A stretch of 5,254 bases of DNA from an uncultured Chloroflexota bacterium (GCA_913056415.1 CAJXNA010000152.1:1-5254), one strand, 5' to 3'. Counted from the stretch's first letter, positions 1 to 5,079 are shown. The notes: generated from the sequence alone by a model not told the origin. Numbers and translations are program-made.

Positions 1-1053
1 TACGGGATGCCGGAAGGCTGGTTGCCTTCGGCCCCCAGGATCACTCTCGCCGCCCGTTCCATGAAGGAGGCGGTCGACCGTGGCCGCGTGCTGACCAAGC
101 CCTCAACGGAGGGCGATCCCTGGTTCGCCGGCGCCCACCCCGGCGCCTGCGTCATCTACGTACCTCTCCGGTCTCAGGACCGGCCCAAGGGACTTCTGGC
201 GATCGCCACTTCTGATAGCAACCATATCACCAAGGACCACAGGCTCCTCTCGTCCCTGGGTATGGTGCTGGCGCTCGCCCTAGACAACTGCCGCCTCTAC
301 GAAGGTGAGCGCGCGAGCGCGCGCCGCCTGCAAGAGCTGAACCGCATGAAGAGCGACTTCCTCATCACCGTCTCCCATGAGCTGCGCACCCCTCTTACGT
401 CCGTGCGCACGGCGGCGGAGATGCTGCTGGAGGAGGAGGAGAAGCGGGACTCCGGGGGCATCAGAGCTCGTCTCGCTCGTAGCATCGCCAAAGGGGCGAA
501 CCGGCTCACGGCGCTGGTCGCAGATCTGGTGGACGTCTCCCGCGATGATGAGTTCGCTCCCAGACTGGAGTTGGAGCCGCTGCCGGCGCAGGAGATGGTG
601 TCCGGCGCTGTCGCCCTCATTAACCCCCTGCTGGCCGCTAAGCGGCAGACGCTCTCGGTCGAGATCGCGGACCCGGCGCCGACCGTGCTGGTGGACAGGC
701 GTCGCTTCGAGCAGGTCGTCCTGAACCTCCTCTCTAATGCCCACCGTCACACCCCCGCCGGCGGCCGTCTCGACGTACGCATCTCAAGCAGGAACGATGA
801 AGCAATCATCGCGGTCACGGACTCCGGCCCTGGCGTTGTCGAGGCGGAGCGCGAGCTTATATTCGAGCCGTTCTTCCGCGGTGACCGCTCCGGCATGGGG
901 TTGGGGCTCGCCATCGCCAAGTCTGTGGTTGAGCTGCACAACGGCCGTATCTGGGTGGAGGACAACCCGGAGGGCAGGGGCAGCACCTTCTTTGTCGCTC
1001 TGCCCAGGCATGTGGTGAAGGCCCCCACCGTACCCGCTTCCACTACCGCCTGA
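1..1053 (+). CDS. GAF-domain sensor histidine kinase, C-terminal part (5' end outside the window)
   Basis: This is a two-component sensor kinase that autophosphorylates a histidine with ATP and passes the phosphate to a response regulator; neither partner nor signal is visible. Counting from the ATG at 7, residues about 45-105 look like the end of a GAF domain (CVIYVPLRSQ, then LALALDNCRLYEGE leading into a signalling helix). The HisKA dimerisation helix carries the H-box SHELRTPLTSV with phospho-acceptor His124. The HATPase_c domain has an N-box NLLSNAHRHTP (240-250), G1 box DSGPG (272-276), F-box FEPFF (286-290) and G2 box GMGLGLAI (296-303). The frame stays open through the first six bases and the GAF domain lacks its N-terminal half, so the true start is probably upstream and the ATG at 7 is internal. 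The usual N-box Lys is Arg here, a conservative change. No membrane segment is seen in the visible part. The kinase ends 40 bases before recF, which has its own promoter, so the two need not be co-transcribed. Confidence 0.93.
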   Translation, partial: YGMPEGWLPSAPRITLAARSMKEAVDRGRVLTKPSTEGDPWFAGAHPGACVIYVPLRSQDRPKGLLAIATSDSNHITKDHRLLSSLGMVLALALDNCRLYEGERASARRLQELNRMKSDFLITVSHELRTPLTSVRTAAEMLLEEEEKRDSGGIRARLARSIAKGANRLTALVADLVDVSRDDEFAPRLELEPLPAQEMVSGAVALINPLLAAKRQTLSVEIADPAPTVLVDRRRFEQVVLNLLSNAHRHTPAGGRLDVRISSRNDEAIIAVTDSGPGVVEAERELIFEPFFRGDRSGMGLGLAIAKSVVELHNGRIWVEDNPEGRGSTFFVALPRHVVKAPTVPASTTA

Positions 1054-1081
1054 GCGATGCGGGCTTCAGCGCCGCATCCGC

Positions 1082-1087
1082 TATAAT
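1082..1087 (+). promoter_or_regulatory. recF -10 box, leaderless start predicted
   Basis: A perfect TATAAT lies six bases before the recF ATG. With usual sigma-70 geometry (last T at -7), +1 falls on the A of the start codon at 1094, which predicts a leaderless mRNA. There is no Shine-Dalgarno sequence in the six intervening bases. No good -35 is visible: positions 1059-1064 read GCGGGC, and there is no TG extension before the box. The -10 box is seen directly; the leaderless start is inferred. Confidence 0.6.
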
Positions 1088-1093
1088 CGGCCT

Positions 1094-2266
1094 ATGCGGC
1101 TGCTCCGTCTCCGGCTCTTCGATTACCGCAATTTCCATCGACTGGACTTCTCGCCGGGGCCCGGCGCCAGCGTGCTCGTCGGCGCCAACGCCCAGGGGAA
1201 GACCAACCTCTTGGAGTCCGCGTACCTGCTGGCTACCATGAGGGAGCTCCGCGTCGAGACCGAGGCGCAAATCATCCGCTGGCAGGTGGTTGAGGACGCG
1301 ATCCCGGTCGCCCGTGTCGTCGGCGAGGCCGAGACCACCGCCGGCGCCCTTAAGCTGGAGGTGGCTGTCGTCGGCCGGCAGGGCAGCAACGGGCTCGTCG
1401 CCAGCAAGACCGTCAAGGTCAACGGCGTTCCCAAGCGGCTGTCCGATGCGGTCGGGCGCCTGACCGCCGTGATGTTCACCGCCGCCGACATCGACCTGAT
1501 CACTGGGACGCCGTCGTCACGGCGGCGCTATATCGACATAACGCTATCGCAGGTGGACCGTGGCTACGTCTCCGCCCGCTCCCGCCTGGAGCGCGTCATC
1601 GCCCAGCGAAACCATCTCCTCAAGCGCATCCGCGAAGGGCTCGCCCGAAGGGACGAACTCGCCTTCTGGGACGCCGAGCTCGCCCGCGACGGCGGCTATC
1701 TGTTCGCCGTCCGCGCCGTCGCCCTATCCGAGCTGGCCCTCCTCGCCGCTGAGGCTCACGCCTCACTCGCTCCCACCGAGGAGCTGCGGCTGGAGTACCG
1801 GCCGCAGCTGGAGGGGCGGGCGCCGGATAGCCTCTCCAATGCGGCCGCTGCCGCGGAGGCGTACGAACAGGCGTTGCGGCGCGGCATATCCCGCGACGTG
1901 GCGGCCGGCATGACCCTTCAGGGCCCGCACCGCGATGATATCGCTTTCTTCCTGGGCGGTATGCCTGCCTCCGGCTTCGCCTCTCGCGCCCAGCAGCGCA
2001 CCATCGCCCTCGCTCTCCGCCTGGCCGAGGCGCGACTCCTGCACTCGCGACGAGGCGAGCCGCCCCTGCTGCTCCTGGACGACATCCTGTCCGAGATGGA
2101 CGCCGGCCGCGCCCGCTCCGTCATCGAGGCCGTTTCCGACTACGACCAGCTGCTCGTCACCGCCACGGAAGTCGACCGCTTTCCGCGGCAGTTCCTGGAT
2201 CGCGCTAACGTCTTCTCAGTGGATGCGGGTGCAATAGCGCCGCTCTCGGCGCCTGCCTACCGGTAG
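1094..2266 (+). CDS. recF: DNA replication and repair protein RecF
   Basis: RecF is an SMC/ABC-like ATPase that binds gapped DNA and, with RecO and RecR, loads RecA at single-strand gaps in the cytoplasm. All landmarks are present in order: N-terminal LRLFDYRNF (6-14), Walker A GANAQGKT (30-37), the RecF-typical PSSRRRYID (140-148) and QRNHLLK (171-177), GPHRDD (277-282), an ABC signature SRAQQRT (297-303), Walker B LLLLDD (325-330) and D-loop SEMD (333-336). At 390 residues it is slightly longer than the usual 360-370. The signature has Ala where most family members have Gly (SRGQQ or SQGQQ). The start at 1094 is supported by the conserved N-terminus and by the TATAAT positioned for a leaderless transcript. 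The gene is not flanked by dnaN or gyrB in this window, unlike the common dnaA-dnaN-recF-gyrB order. Its last residues APAYR and stop TAG lie within a palindrome, suggesting a repeat inserted at the 3' end. Confidence 0.96.
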   Translation: MRLLRLRLFDYRNFHRLDFSPGPGASVLVGANAQGKTNLLESAYLLATMRELRVETEAQIIRWQVVEDAIPVARVVGEAETTAGALKLEVAVVGRQGSNGLVASKTVKVNGVPKRLSDAVGRLTAVMFTAADIDLITGTPSSRRRYIDITLSQVDRGYVSARSRLERVIAQRNHLLKRIREGLARRDELAFWDAELARDGGYLFAVRAVALSELALLAAEAHASLAPTEELRLEYRPQLEGRAPDSLSNAAAAAEAYEQALRRGISRDVAAGMTLQGPHRDDIAFFLGGMPASGFASRAQQRTIALALRLAEARLLHSRRGEPPLLLLDDILSEMDAGRARSVIEAVSDYDQLLVTATEVDRFPRQFLDRANVFSVDAGAIAPLSAPAYR

Positions 2267-2272
2267 GCAGGC
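2251..2272. repeat. Perfect 22-bp GC-rich palindrome over the recF stop codon
   Basis: The left arm GCCTGCCTACC (2251-2261) is followed directly by its exact reverse complement GGTAGGCAGGC (2262-2272), with no spacer. The recF stop TAG (2264-2266) lies in the right arm. A second register pairs CGCCTGCC (2249-2256) with GGCAGGCG (2270-2277), because GGCAGGC is partly duplicated after the palindrome. There is no T-run after it, so it is not a typical intrinsic terminator, although a transcript could fold here and protect its 3' end. It may be a member of a dispersed intergenic palindrome family; that part is inference. Confidence 0.7.
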
Positions 2273-2340
2273 AGGCGGTGGCTAGCCGCGGAACAGCGGA
2301 GAGCTCACTCTAACGCGAGGCCCGGAAGAGGGGTTGCATA

Positions 2341-2346
2341 GATAAT
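2341..2346 (+). promoter_or_regulatory. Possible -10 box for the small Cys-rich protein gene
   Basis: GATAAT matches TATAAT at five of six positions and overlaps the first repeat arm of the leader. It would place +1 near 2353. No convincing -35 lies 16-18 bases upstream. An alternative pairing is TTGCAT (2334-2339), 17 bases, TATCCT (2357-2362), which is a weaker match. The choice between them is unresolved. Confidence 0.3.
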
Positions 2347-2394
2347 CCAAGGATTGTATCCTTGGATAGCATGCAAGGAACTAATCCAAGGAGG
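2343..2394 (+). promoter_or_regulatory. Three-arm repeat leader with sequestered ribosome binding site (candidate RNA switch or operator)
   Basis: Arm 1 ATCCAAGGAT (2345-2354) and arm 2 ATCCTTGGAT (2358-2367) form a perfect 10-bp inverted repeat around TGT. Arm 3 ATCCAAGGA (2384-2392) repeats arm 1; the direct repeat TAATCCAAGGA occurs at 2343 and 2382. Arm 3 includes most of the Shine-Dalgarno AAGGAGG (2388-2394), six bases before the ATG at 2401. In RNA, arm 2 can pair with arm 1 (loop 3) or with arm 3 (9 bp, loop 16), and the second pairing hides the ribosome binding site. On DNA the same inverted repeat could be a repressor operator at the promoter. The repeats are seen directly; either regulatory role is inferred. 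Confidence 0.5.
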
Positions 2395-2400
2395 TCGCGC

Positions 2401-2631
2401 ATGGCTGAACGACTAATCCCAACGGGAAATTGCTGGTGCGGCTGCGGTTGCGAAACTGAACGTGGTTCGTTCTTCCAGTCCGGTCATGACAAGAAGGCGG
2501 AGTCGGCACTTATTCTAGTGGAGTACGGAAGCGTGCCCGAGTTTCTGGCCGAACATGGGTACTCCCCCACAGGCAAGAACCCTCTTGCTGCTTTGGAGGA
2601 GTGGAAGCGTGCTGGCGGGAAGCGTCGTTAG
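2401..2631 (+). CDS. Small CxCxCxC protein, hypothetical, probably metal-binding
   Basis: A 76-residue soluble protein of unknown function. The N-terminal part holds alternating cysteines at 11, 13, 15 and 17 (CWCGCGC), followed by FFQSGHDKKAESAL (24-37) with His29. The pattern of a CxCGC cluster followed by an F-x(2)-GHD-x-K stretch resembles small hypothetical proteins with a zinc-ribbon-like N-terminus, recalled from memory and not searched. The second half (SVPEFLAEHGY) looks helical. I chose the ATG at 2401 because AAGGAGG ends six bases upstream. In-frame TTG 2362 and ATG 2371 would extend it by 13 and 10 residues through the repeat leader and lack a ribosome binding site of that quality. 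GC is about 57% by hand count, against about two-thirds in sampled recF lines, which suggests recent acquisition or relaxed codon bias. Its stop TAG overlaps the stop of the convergent lipid kinase gene by four bases. Confidence 0.7.
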   Translation: MAERLIPTGNCWCGCGCETERGSFFQSGHDKKAESALILVEYGSVPEFLAEHGYSPTGKNPLAALEEWKRAGGKRR

Positions 2632-3554
2632 GCTCGATCTCTGAACAGCGGCGAGCTGACGCCCTTCGGCACGGCCACCCAGAGCGCGCCGGCCGCGATC
2701 TCCACCCGCGTCGGGGATTGCTCGATCGCGTCGCCGTCAAGCTGGACAGGCAGCGGCTCCTTCCAGGCCAGCTCCAGCCGCCGCGCTTTTCGATACAGCA
2801 CCTTATTCGACCGCAGATGGCGTCGTAACAGCGTCCTCAGGGCGTGCAGGATGATGTCCACCGTGCCCTTCCCCTGGTACACGCACACGTCCAGCAAACC
2901 GTCGTCCGCCACCGCCTCGCCGGTGATCTCCACAAGGCCGGCGTAGTTGCGGGTGTTCCCCGCCACCAACATCAGCACGTCCGCAACCTGCTGCTCGCCA
3001 TCGAAGCTCAGCGTGATCGCCGACGAGCGGTAGCGGAGCGTCTCCCTTATGGCGGCGATAGCGTACATTACCGCCCCAAAACGGCTCTTCAGCCCCGCAT
3101 GGACGCGCCGGCCGATAGCCCCGTCCAGGCCGTAGCCGGCCATCAGCAGGAAGTAGCGTTCGCCCGCCCGCCCCAGGTCGATGCGGCGCCGCTCGCCCTC
3201 GACCGCCGCCCTTACCGCCTCGATAGGCTTTCTCGGAATTCCTATCTCCTTTGCCCAGATGTTGACCGTGCCGGCGCGGATCACCGCCAGCGCCGTCTCG
3301 CTACCGGCCAGGCCGTTCACCGCCTCGTTCAGCGTGCCGTCCCCGCCGACGACGAACAGCAGCGGCAGCTCCCGCTCCGCCGCTCCCGCCGCCAGCTCAG
3401 TCGCCTGCCGCGGCCCCTCCGTCCGCCGCCACTCCACCTGCCAGCCCTCCGCCTTCAGCCAGCGGTCGGCCTCGTCCAGCCGCTTGTCGGAGGGGACGTT
3501 GTGCGCCGCCGGGTTCACGATCACCAGCGTCTCCTTGCGGCTGTACTTGCTCAT
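2628..3554 (-). CDS. Diacylglycerol kinase family lipid kinase (YegS/DgkB/BmrU type)
   Basis: This family transfers the ATP gamma-phosphate to a lipid hydroxyl such as diacylglycerol, at the cytoplasmic membrane face; some members use other lipids, so the substrate here is open. Length (308 aa) is typical. Visible motifs are VNPAA (13-17) in the nucleotide fold, GGDGTLNEAVNGL (70-82), the nucleotide-binding GTVN (95-98, usually GTAN), GYGLDG (140-145), AGNTRNYAG (198-206), DGLLDVCVY (218-226), which contains the candidate catalytic Asp, and QLDGD (271-275), where many relatives have LDGE. There is no signal peptide or membrane segment; attachment would be peripheral. The ATG at 3554 is supported by a TAGTAT box six bases upstream, the same spacing as at recF, implying a leaderless mRNA and explaining the absent ribosome binding site. 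It is divergent from the epimerase gene and convergent with the small Cys-rich gene, with stops interlocked. Confidence 0.93.
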   Translation of the reverse strand: MSKYSRKETLVIVNPAAHNVPSDKRLDEADRWLKAEGWQVEWRRTEGPRQATELAAGAAERELPLLFVVGGDGTLNEAVNGLAGSETALAVIRAGTVNIWAKEIGIPRKPIEAVRAAVEGERRRIDLGRAGERYFLLMAGYGLDGAIGRRVHAGLKSRFGAVMYAIAAIRETLRYRSSAITLSFDGEQQVADVLMLVAGNTRNYAGLVEITGEAVADDGLLDVCVYQGKGTVDIILHALRTLLRRHLRSNKVLYRKARRLELAWKEPLPVQLDGDAIEQSPTRVEIAAGALWVAVPKGVSSPLFRDRA

Positions 3555-3560
3555 GGCGAG

Positions 3561-3566
3561 ATACTA
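3561..3566 (-). promoter_or_regulatory. Lipid kinase -10 box, leaderless start predicted
   Basis: On the minus strand the box reads TAGTAT, matching TATAAT at four of six positions. It lies six bases before the ATG, the same geometry as at recF, so +1 would be the start codon. The corresponding -35 window (3584-3589, minus TGTGGT) falls inside the inverted repeat at 3572-3591, so a protein bound there would be expected to affect this promoter. Confidence 0.45.
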
Positions 3567-3571
3567 TTCGA

Positions 3572-3591
3572 CTTGTGGTAGTGACCACAAG
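3572..3591. promoter_or_regulatory. Perfect inverted repeat between divergent genes, probable operator
   Basis: CTTGTGGT (3572-3579), a four-base spacer AGTG, and ACCACAAG (3584-3591) form a perfect 8+8 dyad. The core TGTGG-N6-CCACA has the geometry of CRP/FNR-family sites (TGTGA-N6-TCACA). Its TGGT/ACCA halves also recall GntR/FadR operators, although those normally have a three-base spacer. It covers the predicted -35 regions of both divergent promoters, the usual place for a shared regulator of the lipid kinase and epimerase/hydrolase units. There is no T-run and both flanking genes read away from it, so a terminator role is unlikely. The dyad is seen directly; the regulator class is inferred. 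Confidence 0.55.
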
Positions 3592-3609
3592 CTGGGTAGC
3601 CGTTATCAT
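3581..3609 (+). promoter_or_regulatory. Predicted promoter of the epimerase-hydrolase operon
   Basis: GTGACC (3581-3586, four of six to TTGACA) is followed after 17 bases by TATCAT (3604-3609, five of six to TATAAT). Transcription would start near 3616. The -35 lies within the inverted repeat. Unlike the recF and lipid kinase promoters, this one leaves a leader of about 130 nt. Confidence 0.4.
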
Positions 3610-3615
3610 GATCAC

Positions 3616-3747
3616 GCCTGCCTCCCTGAGGCATCACCTTTCCTTCTCGACGAAAGCTGGCGTTCGCGCCAGCATGAGGAGACCGCCGACTGATGTCGGC
3701 GGCATCACGGACAATCGAAGCATCGTATTTGGAGGTCGCCTGAGAGT
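3616..3747 (+). promoter_or_regulatory. Hairpin-rich 5' leader of the epimerase operon
   Basis: Three perfect hairpins follow one another: GCCTC/GAGGC around CCT (3620-3632), GCTGGCG/CGCCAGC around TTCG (3656-3673), and CCGCCGAC/GTCGGCGG around TGAT (3683-3702). Each 3' arm runs into a GCAT word: GGCATCAC after hairpins 1 and 3, and AGCATGAG after hairpin 2. A likely ribosome binding site GGAGGT (3731-3736) lies 11 bases before the ATG, a somewhat long gap, and CCTCC in hairpin 1 (3621-3625) is complementary to it. No T-run marks a terminator. I could not match it to a known riboswitch; a cis-regulatory RNA role is inferred from structure only. Confidence 0.4.
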
Positions 3748-4194
3748 ATGAAAGAGCAGATCGGCATCAAGAGGCTGGACCACGTCTGTTGGGCTGTCCA
3801 TAAGCTGGAAGACACCCTGCCGCTGCTCACGGAGCTGATGGGCATGCGCGAGACAGGGCGCTGGGAGAATGAGGAGCAGGGCTTTCGCGGCATCTCCCTG
3901 GAGCTGCCCGGCGGCACCGCCCACTTCGAGCTGCTTGAGCCCCTGGGCGAGGACAGCTACCTTCACCGGTTCCTTGAGGAGCGAGGACCGGGGCTCCACC
4001 ACGTCACGTTCGAGGTTTCGGATATCGATTCGGCCGCCCAGGCAGTCCGCGACTACGGCATAGAGCCGTTCCGCGGCGTCCAGCGCGGCCACGGCTGGGC
4101 GGAGACCTACATCCACCCCAAGGACTCCGGTGGCGTTCTTTTCCAGTTCTACATCGACGAGGATCACCACCACGAGTCGGAGCCGCCCAAGTAA
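3748..4194 (+). CDS. VOC-family protein, probable methylmalonyl-CoA epimerase
   Basis: The likely role is interconversion of (R)- and (S)-methylmalonyl-CoA in the propionyl-CoA to succinyl-CoA route, in the cytoplasm with a divalent metal. The 148-residue length fits. Two beta-alpha-beta-beta-beta modules are visible: the first begins RLDHVCWAV (9-17) with metal ligand His12 and ends HFELLEPL (59-66) with Glu61; the second has GLHHVTFEV (82-90) with His84/85 and IHPKDSGGVLFQF (122-134). The IHPKD-GGVL stretch closely recalls epimerases. The last ligand position, normally Glu (GVLVEL), is Gln133 here, so another VOC activity is possible. The tail DEDHHHESE is His/Asp/Glu-rich. Start at ATG 3748 is the only in-frame choice near GGAGGT (3731-3736). 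The hydrolase starts two bases after this stop. No mutase or carboxylase gene is in the window to confirm the pathway. Confidence 0.82.
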   Translation: MKEQIGIKRLDHVCWAVHKLEDTLPLLTELMGMRETGRWENEEQGFRGISLELPGGTAHFELLEPLGEDSYLHRFLEERGPGLHHVTFEVSDIDSAAQAVRDYGIEPFRGVQRGHGWAETYIHPKDSGGVLFQFYIDEDHHHESEPPK

Positions 4195-4196
4195 GG

Positions 4197-5054
4197 ATGG
4201 CCCGCCTCGTCCAGCCCGTTGAGGGCGAGCTTAAGCTCAACGGCCTCCGCATCAACTACTTCGAGTGGAAGGGCCGCGGCCGGCGGCCGCTCGTCCTGAT
4301 GCACGGCCTGCGCGACTACGCCTACTACTGGCAGGACTGCGCCAACCGTCTGCTGGACGACTTCCACGTCTACACCTTCGACCAGCGCGGCCACGGTGAG
4401 AGCGAACGCGCCCCCGGCGGCTATCTGGTGTGGGCCCTGGCCGCAGACCTCGCCGCCTTCGTAGACGCCGTGGGCCTGGAGCGATTCGACCTCGCCGGCC
4501 TCTCCCTGGGCTCGCGCTGCTCCATGGCCTACGCCCGTGATAACTGGCAGCGGCTGGGCCATCTGGTGCTGATGGACATGGGGCCGCAGATGGCCAAGGT
4601 GGGCGCCCGCGGCCTCAAGGCTGACATGACCGCGAAGGCGGACGTTCCGCCCAGCTCCTTCGCCCACGAGGACGCCCTGGCGTTCTTCGGACGTCAGTGG
4701 CCCAGCTTGGACGAGCCGTCTCTGCAACGGCTGGTCCAGAACGCCCTCGTCCAGGGCGAGGACGGCCTCTACTCCAACCGCTACGACCGCCGCCTGGCCG
4801 ATATCACCACCAAGGCGGCAATACCGGAGATCAACTACCTCTGGGACTCCCTGACCAGCATCCAGTGCCCCACCCTGGTGATGCGAGGCGAGCACAGCCC
4901 CATCCTGGACGACGAGATATCGGCTCGCATGGTGGAGAGCCTACCGGACGGCAGGCTCTACGTATTCGAGGACACCGGCCACTCCCTGCCGCGCCTGCGG
5001 CCGGAGAAGTTCGCCGACGTCCTTCGAAGCTTCCTTCTCGATCAGCCGCTCTGA
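4197..5054 (+). CDS. Alpha/beta hydrolase, substrate unknown
   Basis: A 285-residue single-domain alpha/beta hydrolase without signal peptide, presumably cytoplasmic. Landmarks in order are VLMHGLRD (33-40) with the oxyanion HG pair, DQRGHGES (62-69), the nucleophile elbow GLSLGS with Ser103, a cap-like helical insertion (about 140-215), LVMRGEHSPIL (227-237) where the catalytic acid is expected, and DTGHSLPR (259-266) with His262. In many relatives the acid is Asp in a GxxSD or GxxD pattern; here it reads GEHSP, so the acid may be supplied by Glu232 or another position. The sequence does not separate esterase, lactonase or C-C hydrolase activity. The ATG follows the epimerase stop by two bases (TAAGGATG), implying translational coupling in a two-gene operon. 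Alternative in-frame starts further in would remove the first beta strands. Confidence 0.9.
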   Translation: MARLVQPVEGELKLNGLRINYFEWKGRGRRPLVLMHGLRDYAYYWQDCANRLLDDFHVYTFDQRGHGESERAPGGYLVWALAADLAAFVDAVGLERFDLAGLSLGSRCSMAYARDNWQRLGHLVLMDMGPQMAKVGARGLKADMTAKADVPPSSFAHEDALAFFGRQWPSLDEPSLQRLVQNALVQGEDGLYSNRYDRRLADITTKAAIPEINYLWDSLTSIQCPTLVMRGEHSPILDDEISARMVESLPDGRLYVFEDTGHSLPRLRPEKFADVLRSFLLDQPL

Positions 5055-5079
5055 GGAGGGCTGGGCGCCGCGGCCTAGT

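Noticed and set aside
306..325. GCGCGC-rich run in the kinase linker
   Set aside because: It encodes an ordinary Arg/Ala-rich helix between the GAF and HisKA domains in a GC-rich genome.
280..750. Minus-strand open frames inside the histidine kinase gene
   Set aside because: The kinase motifs fix the plus frame as coding; the antisense translations have no domain or ribosome binding site.
2345..2367. Inverted repeat as an intrinsic terminator of recF
   Set aside because: The stem is only moderately GC-rich and no T-run follows; the third arm at the ribosome binding site fits a control role better.
2362..2400. Upstream TTG (2362) or ATG (2371) starts for the small Cys-rich protein
   Set aside because: Both would encode the repeat leader as protein, and neither has a ribosome binding site comparable to AAGGAGG ahead of 2401.
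2844..3581. Long plus-strand open frame (245 codons) opposite the lipid kinase gene
   Set aside because: It is antisense to a clearly recognisable kinase, its translation is rich in Arg, Pro, His and Gln with no motif, and high GC makes such shadow frames common.
3604..3660. Cobalamin, TPP or SAM riboswitch ahead of the epimerase
   Set aside because: No B12-box, TPP core or SAM-I core word could be found in the leader.
3675..3710. Resemblance of ACCGCCGA to part of a glycine riboswitch
   Set aside because: The rest of the aptamer (the GCAA-containing core and the CTCTCAGGCAAAAGGAC-like closing segment) is absent; the match is just one arm of a simple hairpin.
4164..4895. Long minus-strand open frame (243 codons) opposite the hydrolase gene
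   Set aside because: The plus strand encodes an intact alpha/beta hydrolase; the minus frame shows only the Gly/Val/Ala/Gln-biased composition expected of a complement.
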